A DNA stretch of 39,079 nt from JBDIAR01 sp039812545 (GCA_039812545.1 JBDIAR010000004.1:1-39079), one strand, 5' to 3'. Counted from the first letter of the stretch, positions 15,754 to 23,939 are shown. The notes: a model not told the origin generated them from the sequence alone. Program-made: numbers and translations.

Positions 15754-17157
15754 ATGAGCGCCGCCGACACCGACTCGGATCCCGTCGCCCGGCTGGCCGG
15801 TACCGTCATCGGCGGCCCGCTCGGACGGTATGCCGTGCCGCGTCGGCTGCCGTGGCCGATCGTCGCCGCGCTGCTGATGGTGGCCGCGGGCGTCACCACG
15901 GGCCTCGGCGTGGTTCTGCGCGCGCCCTGCATCCGCAGCGGCTGGGACAGCCCCGGCCAGTTCTGGTCGATGTGTTTCTCGGACCTGGCGACCACGTACA
16001 CCTCGGCCAATCTGAGTTCCGGCATCGGGCCCTTCCTGCAGGGCGGGGCGCTGGCGCCCACCCCGAGTCAGCCGCCGCTGACCGCCGTCGTCATGACCTT
16101 CATCGCGAGCCTGACCCCGGACGGTGCCGGTCGCAATCCGGGCGACCTGATCCGCTACCAGCTCACCGTGAACTTCGCGCTGTGGGCGGTGCTCGCGACG
16201 ATCCTGGTCTGCGCGATGGTGTGGTGGGTGGCGTCCTCGGTGCCCTCGAACCCGTTGCGGGCCGCCCAGGTCGCGCTCTCCCCGGTGCTGGTCCTGACCC
16301 TGCTGGTCTCCCCGGACATCGTGGGCGTGGCGCTGGCCACCGCGGGAATCTGGGCGTGGGGGCGGTCCCGGCCGGTGGCCGCCGGGGTCTTCCTCGGCCT
16401 GGCCATCTCGGCCCGCAGCTACCCGGTGCTCATCCTCGTGGCGATCGGGCTGCTCTCGCTGCGCGCCGGTCGCGGGGTGCAGTTCGCGCGGACCGCGGCC
16501 GCCGCCGTCGCGGTGGTCAGCGGGATCCTCTTCTTCATGCTGCTGGTCAACCCGGACGCCGCCTACCGGGCGTACCGGTCCTGGTGGGAGTCCGGCGGGT
16601 CCTACGGTTCCCCCTGGTTCCTGCCCCAGCTCTTCGACCACCCGATGGATCCGGCCGTCACCACCTGGCTCGCCATCGGTGGCTGGCTGCTGGCGGCGCT
16701 GATCGGGGCGGCTCTGGCCTTCGGGGCCGCCCGGCGCCCGACGGTCGCCGAGATCTCCCTGGTCATGGTCGCCGTCGTCCTGGTGACCGGGAAGTCGTTC
16801 ACCGTGCAGTCCTCGCTGTGGCTGGTCCCCCTGGTCGCGTTGACCTCGCTGCCGTGGCGCGATCACCTGATCTGGGCCGCCACCGAGGTATGCCATTTCG
16901 GCGCCGTCTGGTTGACGATCGCCGGTGTCAGTACCCCGGACCGCGGCCTGCCGGACAACTGGTATGCCGTGTTCCTCCTGCTGCGGCTGTGCGGGGTCGG
17001 CTGGTTGGCCTACCGGGTCTGGCTGACGGCATACGAACGCTGGCCGCAAGTCCCCGATTTCGGGGGACCGACGGTCGAGGACGGCGTGGTCGAGGTGGAC
17101 GACTGCGCGGGCGTGCTGGCCGGCGCCCCGGATCAGCGCATCGTCCGGCTGTCCTGA
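15754..17157 (+). CDS. GT87-like polyprenol-dependent glycosyltransferase or related membrane protein
   Basis: This 467-residue protein has about ten to eleven hydrophobic segments and resembles the GT87/DUF2029 group of polyprenol-phosphate mannosyltransferases. An acidic residue follows the first membrane helix, in the extracytoplasmic loop CIRSGWDSPGQFWSMCFSD. The motif SARSYPVLIL lies in the middle. Family members add sugars from lipid-linked donors to envelope glycolipids outside the cytoplasm. Position gives the best clue: in mycobacteria and relatives a membrane protein of this kind sits between ponA and rpsF. The exact substrate cannot be deduced. Confidence 0.65.
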   Translation: MSAADTDSDPVARLAGTVIGGPLGRYAVPRRLPWPIVAALLMVAAGVTTGLGVVLRAPCIRSGWDSPGQFWSMCFSDLATTYTSANLSSGIGPFLQGGALAPTPSQPPLTAVVMTFIASLTPDGAGRNPGDLIRYQLTVNFALWAVLATILVCAMVWWVASSVPSNPLRAAQVALSPVLVLTLLVSPDIVGVALATAGIWAWGRSRPVAAGVFLGLAISARSYPVLILVAIGLLSLRAGRGVQFARTAAAAVAVVSGILFFMLLVNPDAAYRAYRSWWESGGSYGSPWFLPQLFDHPMDPAVTTWLAIGGWLLAALIGAALAFGAARRPTVAEISLVMVAVVLVTGKSFTVQSSLWLVPLVALTSLPWRDHLIWAATEVCHFGAVWLTIAGVSTPDRGLPDNWYAVFLLLRLCGVGWLAYRVWLTAYERWPQVPDFGGPTVEDGVVEVDDCAGVLAGAPDQRIVRLS

Positions 17158-17280
17158 CCCGGCCGACGATTCGCCGGTTCGGCGAGCCGGCGGGTACCCT
17201 TGGACGGTTCGTCATCGTCCCACCGCACGTCGCCGGGTCCACCGCGCGATCGAGGAGGGGTTTTCGATGGCACGCTGCAA

Positions 17281-17325
17281 CCCTCCTGCCACGGAAAGAC
17301 CGTGGCCGTGAAGACCAGAGGAGGT
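17281..17325 (+). promoter_or_regulatory. Probable S6:S18 autoregulatory leader of rpsF
   Basis: CCCTCCT (17281-17287) can pair with the rpsF Shine-Dalgarno AGGAGGTGGG (17318-17327). Between them lies a tight hairpin GCCACGG-AAAGA-CCGTGGC (17288-17306) followed by an unpaired CCG-containing stretch. Known rpsF leaders bound by the S6:S18 complex have a bulged CCG and a sequestered ribosome binding site. The layout fits; the exact fold needs covariance support. Confidence 0.5.
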
Positions 17326-17335
17326 GGGTTCCCGC

Positions 17336-17623
17336 ATGCGTCAGTACGAACTGATGGTCATCCTCGACCCCGAACTCGAGGACCGCACCGTCGCCCCGTC
17401 GCTGGACAAGTTCCTCGGTGTGATCCGCAAGGACGGCGGCACCGTCGACAACGTCGACATCTGGGGCCGGCGCCGACTGGCATACGACATCAAGCACAAG
17501 TCCGAGGGCATCTACGCCGTGGTGCGGATGACCGCCGAACCCGCCTCGGCCCTCGAACTCGACCGTCAACTCACCCTCAACGAAACCGTCCTGCGCACCA
17601 AACTGCTGCGCGCCGACGCCTGA
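17336..17623 (+). CDS. rpsF: Small ribosomal subunit protein S6
   Basis: This 95-residue protein matches bacterial S6, which binds 16S rRNA with S18 in the platform. Typical sequences are the N terminus MRQYELMVILDPELED, then WGRRRLAYDIKHKSEGIY, and the C-terminal NETVLRTKLLR. The ATG at 17336 is chosen because AGGAGGTGG lies about ten bases upstream; an in-frame GTG at 17324 falls inside that ribosome binding site. It is the first gene of the rpsF-ssb-rpsR-rplI operon. Confidence 0.97.
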   Translation: MRQYELMVILDPELEDRTVAPSLDKFLGVIRKDGGTVDNVDIWGRRRLAYDIKHKSEGIYAVVRMTAEPASALELDRQLTLNETVLRTKLLRADA

Positions 17624-17648
17624 GCCGGAACGCGGATCGGAGACCACC

Positions 17649-18197
17649 ATGGCTGGCGAGACCGTCATCACCATCATCGGCAATCTGACCGGTGACCCGG
17701 AGCTTCGGTTCACCGCGTCCGGTGCCGCGGTGGCCAACTTCACCGTGGCTTCGACGCCGCGCGCCTTCGACCGTCAGACGAACGAGTTCAAGGACGGCGA
17801 GACGCTGTTCATGCGCTGCTCGATCTGGCGCGACGCGGCCGAGAACGTCGCCGAGTCGCTGACCCGCGGCACGCGGGTGATCGTCTCGGGCCGGTTGAAG
17901 TCCCGGTCCTACGAGACCAAGGAAGGCGAGAAGCGCACCGTCATCGAGATGGACGTCGACGAGGTCGGCCCCTCGCTGCGGTATGCCACGGCCAAGGTCA
18001 ACCGGACCCAGCGTGGCAGTGGCGGCGGCGGGTACAACCAGGGCCAGCAGGGCGGCCAGTCCGGCTACGGCCAGCAGCCCCCCGCCGACGACCCGTGGGC
18101 CACCGGCGGCAACTCCGCTCCCGGCCCGGGTCCCCAGGGCGGCCAGAACTCCGGCGGCAACTGGGGAGCACCGGCATACGACGAACCGCCGTTCTAA
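17649..18197 (+). CDS. ssb: Single-stranded DNA-binding protein
   Basis: This 182-residue SSB coats single-stranded DNA in replication and repair. The OB fold covers about residues 1-110 (TIIGNLTGDPELRFTASG, FMRCSIWRDAAENVAESL, SGRLKSRSYETKEGEKR). A Gly/Gln/Pro-rich disordered linker follows. The conserved acidic tip ends in DEPPF and recruits partner proteins. It lies 25 bases after rpsF, in the order common to actinobacteria. Confidence 0.97.
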   Translation: MAGETVITIIGNLTGDPELRFTASGAAVANFTVASTPRAFDRQTNEFKDGETLFMRCSIWRDAAENVAESLTRGTRVIVSGRLKSRSYETKEGEKRTVIEMDVDEVGPSLRYATAKVNRTQRGSGGGGYNQGQQGGQSGYGQQPPADDPWATGGNSAPGPGPQGGQNSGGNWGAPAYDEPPF

Positions 18198-18302
18198 GCG
18201 CACCCCGTACGTCCCTGAGCACCGAACAGACCTGAGCACCACACTTTCCGAACCCATCCCGGGGCGCACCCCCGGGCTCATCCCGACAAGGAGAGCACCA
18301 CG

Positions 18303-18539
18303 ATGGCCAAGCCCGTTGTGCGTAAGCCCAAGAAGAAGAACAACCCGCTGAAGGTCCAGAAGGTCGAGAACATCGACTACAAGGACACCGCGCTGCTGCG
18401 CAAGTTCATCTCCGACCGCGGCAAGATCCGCGCCCGCCGGGTCACCGGCGTCTCGGTCCAGGAGCAGCGGCTCATCGCCCGCGCGGTCAAGAACGCCCGC
18501 GAGATGGCGCTGCTGCCGTACTCGTCGTCGGCCCGCTGA
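18303..18539 (+). CDS. rpsR: Small ribosomal subunit protein S18
   Basis: This 78-residue protein is typical of S18, the partner of S6 on the ribosomal platform. A Lys-rich start (KPKKKNNPLK) is followed by IDYKDTALLRKFISDRGKI and RARRVTGVSVQEQRLIARAVKNAR. AAGGAG precedes the ATG. There is no Cys zinc ribbon, so this is the zinc-independent form. It is probably co-transcribed with rpsF, ssb and rplI. Confidence 0.97.
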   Translation: MAKPVVRKPKKKNNPLKVQKVENIDYKDTALLRKFISDRGKIRARRVTGVSVQEQRLIARAVKNAREMALLPYSSSAR

Positions 18540-18568
18540 CCCGAGCCCGAACGCCCCAAGGAGCAGCC

Positions 18569-19015
18569 ATGAAACTGATTCTCACGCACGAGGTGACCGG
18601 ACTGGGCGCCGCCGGCGACGTCGTCGACGTCAAGGACGGGTATGCCAGGAACTACCTGCTGCCGCGCAACTTCGCCACCCCGTGGACCAAGGGCGGCCAG
18701 AAGCAGGTCGACTCGATCACCAAGGCCCGCGAGTCCCGCGCCATCAAGGACCTCGACTCGGCCAAGGCCGTCAAGGGACGCCTCGAGGGCGCCACGGTCA
18801 CCGTCAAGGCCAAGGCCGGCCAGGGCGACCGTCTGTTCGGCGCCGTCTCGGCCTCCGACGTGGTCACCGCGATCAAGGCCGCCGGTGGCCCGGACGTCGA
18901 CCGCCGCAAGGTCGAACTCCAGGGTCACGTGAAGGCGATCGGCACCTACAAGGCCACCGTCCGGTTGCACCCCGACGTGTCGGCCCTGATCACGGTCGAG
19001 GTCGTCAAAGCCTGA
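18569..19015 (+). CDS. rplI: Large ribosomal subunit protein L9
   Basis: This 148-residue protein matches L9. The N-terminal rRNA-binding domain reads MKLILTHEVTGLGAAGDVV and VKDGYARNYLLPRNFA; a long connecting helix and the C-terminal domain (GDRLFGAVSASDVVTAI) follow. CAAGGAG lies upstream of the ATG. In many actinobacteria dnaB or another replication gene comes shortly after rplI. Here the operon ends at a long hairpin and the RiPP region begins. Confidence 0.97.
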   Translation: MKLILTHEVTGLGAAGDVVDVKDGYARNYLLPRNFATPWTKGGQKQVDSITKARESRAIKDLDSAKAVKGRLEGATVTVKAKAGQGDRLFGAVSASDVVTAIKAAGGPDVDRRKVELQGHVKAIGTYKATVRLHPDVSALITVEVVKA

Positions 19016-19037
19016 CCCCGGGGCCTCCCACCCCCTC

Positions 19038-19084
19038 ATTGGAGGTAATAGCGGACGCTTGGAGCGTCCGCTATTACCTCCAAT
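19038..19084. terminator. Long perfect hairpin ending the ribosomal operon
   Basis: A 22-base perfect stem (19038-19059 with 19063-19084) has only a three-base loop, TGG. The arms begin ATTGGAGGTAATAGCGG. No T-run follows. It is likely a strong, possibly bidirectional terminator that insulates the ribosomal operon from the RiPP genes. Confidence 0.7.
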
Positions 19085-19131
19085 CGCGTTGTGGTACAGG
19101 CGACTTCGGATGAGTGGCCGGCAGCCCGATG

Positions 19132-19143
19132 TGACGTTTGTCA
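19132..19143. promoter_or_regulatory. TGAC-N4-GTCA palindrome, site 1
   Basis: TGACGTTTGTCA lies 94 bases upstream of the YcaO gene. The same TGAC-N4-GTCA frame occurs upstream of the LanKC gene (32874) and of the 33-codon precursor gene (35503), and I found no other copy by eye. It is a candidate site for the regulator encoded at 38431. Confidence 0.45.
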
Positions 19144-19213
19144 ATCGCGGTGCCGGAACTCGTCACAGACACTCTCATCGTCAGGTCACTACAGGGCAGC
19201 CCACCCGCTTTCC

Positions 19214-19219
19214 TAGCGT
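19214..19219 (+). promoter_or_regulatory. Putative -10 hexamer of the RiPP operon, leaderless geometry
   Basis: TAGCGT ends six bases before the ATG at 19226, and no Shine-Dalgarno sequence intervenes. No clear -35 is seen, as is common for activator-dependent promoters. Confidence 0.35.
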
Positions 19220-19225
19220 GAGGGC

Positions 19226-20569
19226 ATGCTTCACGACACCACCACGGACTGCGTGACTCCGGCTCTTCCCGAGGGTCTGGCCCGCCTCGACCGGCTGGTC
19301 TCCCGCCAGACCGGCCTCATCCAACAGGTGACCCGGATCTCCGCCGAGACCGACCTGCTCAGCGTGTATGCCGCCTCGATGGGCCACCTGGAGTTCGTCC
19401 AGCCGAACATCACCGCCGCCCCCGGCAAGGTGTCCGGGGTCGAGATGAGCGGCGGCGGGGGCGGGACGCAGCCGGAGCGCGCCCGCGCGATCGCCATCGC
19501 CGAAGCCCTGGAACGCTACTCGTCCTGCGTCCTGCCCGACGACCTCATCGTGGCGACCCCGAACGAACTCGGCGACGACGCGCTCGACCTCACCACGGTC
19601 CCGACGTGCAGCGCGACCGAACTCGCCCACCCGGCCTGCCCGGCCAGCGTCGTCGACCCCGACGAGAAGCTGCGCTGGGTCCCGGGCTGGTCGCTGACCC
19701 ACAACCGGCGCGTACTCGTTCCCGCCGTCAACGTCTGGCTGCACATTCCCGCCCTGACCGCCTCGGAGCGGTTCACCATGCCGATCTCGACCGGCTGCGC
19801 CACGCATACGGACATCAACCAGGCCCTGGTCAACGCGATCTGCGAGGTGGTGGAGCGCGATTCCATCGCGTTGACCTGGCTGCAGCGTATGCCGTTGCCG
19901 CGCATCGAGTTCGACGAGATGACCCCGGAGCTGGCGAGGTCCTTCGAGGACGTCGCCGCCAAGGGAATCCACACGACCTTCTTCGACGCCACCTCCGAAC
20001 TCGGCATCCCGACGCTGTACAGCGTGGACGAGGCCCCGGACGACGACCGGGTGCGCCACGTGGTCATGTGCGCCACCGATCTCGATCCGACTCGCGCGGC
20101 GGTGAAGATGCTGCGGGAGGTGGCCTCCTCGCGAATCGCGTTGGCACGAGCCGACGATCCCCCCGCGAGCCTGGACCAGTTCCACACCGTCTTCCACGGG
20201 GCCACGTACATGGGGCGCCCGGAACAGTCGCCGGCCTTCGACTTCCTGCTGCGCCGGGACAACGGAATCCGGCCCTTCTCCGCGATCGCCTCCCGGGCCA
20301 CCGGGGACGCCCGCCGGGACCTGGCCGGCGTCATCGACACCCTCGTGCGCCACGACATCGAGGCCATCGCCGTGGAGATCACGACGCGGGAGGCGGCCGA
20401 GGTGGGATTCCGCGTGGTCCGGGTCGTCATCCCCGCCCTCATGCCGTTGTCGTTCACCTACCGGGCTCGCTACCTCGGGCACCGTCGCCTCTACGAGGGT
20501 CCCGCCGCGATGGGCTATCCGGTCCACGACGAGGCCCACCTCAACCCCCATCCCCAACCCTTCGCGTGA
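19226..20569 (+). CDS. YcaO-type cyclodehydratase (azoline-forming, D protein)
   Basis: This 447-residue YcaO protein should use ATP to turn Ser, Thr and Cys side chains of a precursor peptide into oxazolines and thiazolines. YcaO hallmarks are IAEALERYSS near residue 90 and ISTGCATHTDINQALVNAICEVVERDS (quoted in part: GCATHTDINQALVNA and EVVERDS near 207), which hold the ATP/Mg ligands. The C terminus is Pro-rich (NPHPQPFA), as in YcaO enzymes that pair with a partner protein. It has no fused E1-like domain, so it must rely on the neighbouring E1-like proteins for leader recognition. It is the first gene of a long, tightly packed operon; the next gene starts eight bases later. Confidence 0.92.
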   Translation: MLHDTTTDCVTPALPEGLARLDRLVSRQTGLIQQVTRISAETDLLSVYAASMGHLEFVQPNITAAPGKVSGVEMSGGGGGTQPERARAIAIAEALERYSSCVLPDDLIVATPNELGDDALDLTTVPTCSATELAHPACPASVVDPDEKLRWVPGWSLTHNRRVLVPAVNVWLHIPALTASERFTMPISTGCATHTDINQALVNAICEVVERDSIALTWLQRMPLPRIEFDEMTPELARSFEDVAAKGIHTTFFDATSELGIPTLYSVDEAPDDDRVRHVVMCATDLDPTRAAVKMLREVASSRIALARADDPPASLDQFHTVFHGATYMGRPEQSPAFDFLLRRDNGIRPFSAIASRATGDARRDLAGVIDTLVRHDIEAIAVEITTREAAEVGFRVVRVVIPALMPLSFTYRARYLGHRRLYEGPAAMGYPVHDEAHLNPHPQPFA

Positions 20570-20577
20570 GGACCGCC

Positions 20578-21225
20578 ATGATCGACCTCCATGTCATCGC
20601 CATCGGCGCCTTCGGGGAGGCGGTGGCCGCCGACCTCGCCGCCCGGATCGAGACCGTCGTCACGACCGGCCCGGGCATCGACGAACCCAGCTTCTGGCCG
20701 GCCTCCCGCCTGCAGATCGTCGCCGCCTGGCGCGAAGCGCCCCGCGTCTTCGACCTCGCCGAACGCATCGCCTTCCACTGCGGGCGACCCTGGCTGCCGA
20801 TCGCCATCGACGCGACGTCCATGCGGGTGGGACCCCTCGTTGACGGTGTCAGCGGCCCCTGCCACCTGTGCTTCCGGACGCGTCAGCGCCAGCATCGACG
20901 GCACGGCCCGGCCGACGACGAGTTGTATGCCGCGTACGACGCCGACCCGTCCGTCGGGGTCTTCGGCCACCTGCCGGCGCACGTGTCGCTCGCGGTCGCC
21001 GCCGCCCGGCTGGCCGTGTACGCCGTGTTGACCGGAGCCGACGGGTCGCCGGAGTTCGGCCGGGTCCGCCGGTTCGGGCTCCTCTCGCCGCAGGTCCTCG
21101 TCGACGACGTCACGGCCGTCCACGGCTGCCCGCGGTGTCACCGTCCCGAACCGGACGCCAGCTGGAGCCGGCTCGCGCAGGACCTCGCCGAGCTGCCCAC
21201 GTCGACCCCCAGCACCGTTTCGTGA
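20578..21225 (+). CDS. Small E1-like (ThiF-related) zinc protein, cyclodehydratase partner
   Basis: This 215-residue protein looks like a stripped-down E1-like/ThiF-type C protein of azole RiPP pathways. It has a short Rossmann-like start (IDLHVIAIGAFGEAVAADLA) and the block GRPWLPIAIDATSMRVGPLV. Two Cys pairs, CHLC near residue 95 and CPRC near 184, fit the structural tetrathiolate zinc site of the family. It lacks the N-terminal leader-binding domain, which is instead present on the next protein. It probably helps YcaO dock or activate, but a structural role alone is possible. It is translated from an ATG eight bases after the YcaO stop. Confidence 0.65.
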   Translation: MIDLHVIAIGAFGEAVAADLAARIETVVTTGPGIDEPSFWPASRLQIVAAWREAPRVFDLAERIAFHCGRPWLPIAIDATSMRVGPLVDGVSGPCHLCFRTRQRQHRRHGPADDELYAAYDADPSVGVFGHLPAHVSLAVAAARLAVYAVLTGADGSPEFGRVRRFGLLSPQVLVDDVTAVHGCPRCHRPEPDASWSRLAQDLAELPTSTPSTVS

Positions 21226-21241
21226 GAAAGGAATCGCGCGC

Positions 21242-22951
21242 ATGAACTCGCAACTCTCGGCTTCGTCTCTGGCGCTGATGACGGTCAACGACCCGCAGTT
21301 CCGGCTGCCCGTGCGTCCCTGCCTCGTACCCGGTCTGGTGCTCCAATGGACCACCGAGGGACTGGTGGTCGAGGGCACCGGCAACCGTCGCACACTGACC
21401 GGCCGGACGACCCGACAGATCCTGCCCGATCTCCTGCCGTTGCTGGACGGGACCAGAGACCTCGACGAGCTCGCCGCCCTGGTCCGGTGGTCGCCCGGTC
21501 CGTTGCGCAGCATCTTGTTGCTGCTCTATTCGTGCGGGATGCTGCAGGAGGGACCCGAGCCCGAGGGCGGTCCGATCGATCCCCGTTATGCGCTGTTCGC
21601 CCGGCTGCTGGACACCACCCGCGTCAACGTCAGCGCCACCGAGGCGATGGTGCGGCTGTCCCGGGCCGCCGTCGCGGTCGCCGCTGCCGGCCCGTTCCGT
21701 GACCTGCTGCTGTCCCAGATGGCCGAGAACGGTATGCGGGTGCTCGAGTCGCCCGACCACGTCGCGGCCGAGATCGCCGCCGGCACAGTGGAGTTGGGCG
21801 AGGCACTCGTCATCGTGGACGTCTCGTCCCTTGGCCCGTCGCAGGCCCGACGAACGAGCCGACGGCTCTTCTCCGCAGGTGTCCCGGTGCTGTTCGTCGG
21901 CGCCCAGGGCGTCAACCCGTTCATCGGACCGTACTCCGCCCCCGACCTCGGAGCCTGTGGCGACTGCCTGCTCACCGACGTCCTGGTCACCGGCTCGGTG
22001 ACGGGGATCGCCGCCGAGATCCTCGCCGCCCAGGCGGTCATCGAGGCCACCTGCCTGATCGCCCGGGTCGGCACCTCCTCGACCCTGCACGGTCGGCAGA
22101 CCTTCCGGCTCGACGGCGGCGGCACGACGTCGGACTTCGCCGGATCGCAACCCGGCTGCCGGGTCTGCGGCGATCCGCACGTCGAACCCCAGGCCGCGCC
22201 CCTGGCACTGCAATACGAGCAGTCGGTTGCGTTCCCGCCGCGGCGCCTCGTCAATCCACGGGATCACCAACACCACTTCGAGTCGGCGAATGTCGAACTC
22301 CAATACGACGAGAAGCCACCACCGGCCGAGGTCGTCGAGCTGCCCGGCGGATCGGCGCGGGACGCCGTCGAATCCGTCCCACGCCATCGCTCGCCGCGGG
22401 CCGTCGTCACCGTCGAGGACCTCGCCGCCGTCCTGGCCGCGGGCTTCGGACTGAAGCGTCCCCCGGTGGTGGGGGAGAAGCTCGCCCGCTGGGCGCCCAC
22501 CGGGGGCAATCTCGGATCGCCACTGGCATACCTCATCGTCCGAGACGTCGAGGGCCTCGACCCGGGGTACTACAGCTATGTGCCCACCAGGCACGGTCTC
22601 GGCGTGCTCGGACGCCGCGCCGAGCCCGACGGGCCGACGGGGCCCGCGGTGGACATCCCGCCCCCCTTGGCCGCGCCCGGCTCGGACCCCGACCATGACC
22701 TGGGGCGAGTCGACCTCGTGGTCGCCGGCGCCTTCGCCCGCGTCGCCCGCAAGTACCGCTCATTCGCGTACCGCGTGGTCCACCTCGACACCGGCGTCGC
22801 GCTCAGTCACGTGGCGATCACCGCCGGCCGACTCGGCCTGCCGATCCGACTGGCTCACACCTGGCCCGATCGCGAACTGGCCGAACGGTTCCGGATCGAC
22901 GAGGCACTCGAATACATCACCGCCGTCGTGCGGATCGGAGGAGAACGATGA
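21242..22951 (+). CDS. Fusion: RRE + E1-like zinc domain + SagB-type azoline dehydrogenase
   Basis: This 569-residue protein appears to join three RiPP functions. Residues about 15-115 (FRLPVRPCLVPGLVLQW, LPLLDGTRDLDELAALV) resemble the winged-helix RiPP recognition element that grips leader peptides. Residues about 120-315 resemble an E1-like domain with zinc Cys pairs CGDC near 239 and CRVC near 307. Residues about 375-569 resemble a SagB/nitroreductase FMN domain (WAPTGGNLGSPLAYLIV, ALSHVAITAGRLGLP), which oxidises azolines to aromatic azoles. In most known pathways the C and B components are separate proteins. AAAGGAA precedes the ATG, and the stop overlaps the next start (ATGA). The domain borders are estimates. 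Confidence 0.75.
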   Translation: MNSQLSASSLALMTVNDPQFRLPVRPCLVPGLVLQWTTEGLVVEGTGNRRTLTGRTTRQILPDLLPLLDGTRDLDELAALVRWSPGPLRSILLLLYSCGMLQEGPEPEGGPIDPRYALFARLLDTTRVNVSATEAMVRLSRAAVAVAAAGPFRDLLLSQMAENGMRVLESPDHVAAEIAAGTVELGEALVIVDVSSLGPSQARRTSRRLFSAGVPVLFVGAQGVNPFIGPYSAPDLGACGDCLLTDVLVTGSVTGIAAEILAAQAVIEATCLIARVGTSSTLHGRQTFRLDGGGTTSDFAGSQPGCRVCGDPHVEPQAAPLALQYEQSVAFPPRRLVNPRDHQHHFESANVELQYDEKPPPAEVVELPGGSARDAVESVPRHRSPRAVVTVEDLAAVLAAGFGLKRPPVVGEKLARWAPTGGNLGSPLAYLIVRDVEGLDPGYYSYVPTRHGLGVLGRRAEPDGPTGPAVDIPPPLAAPGSDPDHDLGRVDLVVAGAFARVARKYRSFAYRVVHLDTGVALSHVAITAGRLGLPIRLAHTWPDRELAERFRIDEALEYITAVVRIGGER

Positions 22952-23643
22952 GTGACGTCCTGGAGATTCTGGCGGCTCTGCGCACCTCGGTGCTCGAACC
23001 CACCGGGCCCGCCACCTGGGAGAGTCCGGCCGCCGCCGGCGCGCTGGGCGTCGTCCGCGACGACAGCGAGCTGGAACCGGTCCTGCAGCGGCGGCACGCC
23101 CTGCGTTACTTCCACGACGAGCCGCTGCCCGCGCAGGTCCTGCTGGCCTCGGCCGAGGCGGCCCGCAGCATCGATGCCGTCCTATGGCCCTCCCTGCACA
23201 CGAGCCAACCCTTACGGTTCCTGGTCGCCGCCCGACACGTGACCGGACTGACCAGCGGAGTCTTCGAGATCACTCCCGACGGATTCCGACCAGAGGTGGC
23301 GCTACCGGACGCCGGAGTCCTTGCAGACATGGTGCTCCAGCCTGAATTCGCCGAGGCCCCAGCGCTTTTCCTCGTCGTCGGCTCCTTGGAAGCCGCGGTG
23401 CGCGAGGACGGCGGTCACGGTCACCGGGTTCTCCTCGAACGCAGCGGTGCCGCGGCTGAGTCGGCCTGGCTGGCCGCCGTCGACCGAGGATTCGGCGGCA
23501 GCATCTTCGCCGGCTTCCTGCCATCGGCCCTGCGCCGGTTCACCGGAATCGACGGCTATCGCCGTACCCAACTACTCGCCCTCGCCCTGGGAGTGCCGAT
23601 CGGCGCCTCTGCCCAGGAGCGGGTCACGAGCCCGTGCGGGTGA
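22948..23643 (+). CDS. Second nitroreductase-like (SagB-type) protein
   Basis: This 231-residue protein has the layout of a small FMN-dependent nitroreductase/SagB dehydrogenase: RHALRYFHDEPLPAQ at the expected flavin-binding Arg region, a mid domain FLVVGSLEAAV, and GHRVLLERSGAAAESAWLAAV and RGFGGSIFAGF toward the end. It overlaps the upstream fusion gene by four bases. Two such proteins could form one heterodimeric oxidase, or split the work between thiazoles and oxazoles. A small GC hairpin (GCGCGC-GGGG-GCGCGC) follows its stop codon at 23648-23663. Confidence 0.72.
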   Translation: MSDVLEILAALRTSVLEPTGPATWESPAAAGALGVVRDDSELEPVLQRRHALRYFHDEPLPAQVLLASAEAARSIDAVLWPSLHTSQPLRFLVAARHVTGLTSGVFEITPDGFRPEVALPDAGVLADMVLQPEFAEAPALFLVVGSLEAAVREDGGHGHRVLLERSGAAAESAWLAAVDRGFGGSIFAGFLPSALRRFTGIDGYRRTQLLALALGVPIGASAQERVTSPCG

Positions 23644-23701
23644 AACCGCGCGCGGGGGCGCGCACCGAGGCACCGAGTGTTCCGAGAGGAGGTGAACAGA
23701 C

Positions 23702-23875
23702 ATGAACGACAACGACGCCATCGACCTGGAGGCGACCGTCACGCCCGGCACCGACGCCTATGCCGAGGACCTGACGGACTCCGCCGCCGCGTACTCGACC
23801 ATCGCCACCGGTTCCACCCTGGGGACGGCCACCGGTTGCGCGAGCAGCTTCGGCTCGCTCAGCAGCTTCGGCTGA
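23702..23875 (+). CDS. RiPP precursor peptide 1
   Basis: This 57-residue peptide has an acidic leader (IDLEATVTPG, AEDLTDSAAA) and a core from about residue 31 beginning YSTIATGSTLGTATGC and ending ASSFGSLSSFG. The core has seven Ser, five Thr and one Cys in 27 residues, many next to Gly, as suits azole formation and dehydration. The layout recalls goadsporin-type cores. The strong GGAGGTG ribosome binding site matches that of precursor 2. The gene is too short for usual gene callers. The cleavage point is inferred from the conserved D-[AS]-[VA]-A position. Confidence 0.82.
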   Translation: MNDNDAIDLEATVTPGTDAYAEDLTDSAAAYSTIATGSTLGTATGCASSFGSLSSFG

Positions 23876-23939
23876 TCGAGAACCGATACCGACCGACCCG
23901 ACTCACTCGAGACGACGTCCCCGAACGGAGGTGAACGAC

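Noticed and set aside
17324..17335. GTG at 17324 as the rpsF start
   Set aside because: It lies within the ribosome binding site; the ATG at 17336 has the correct spacing and the family N terminus.
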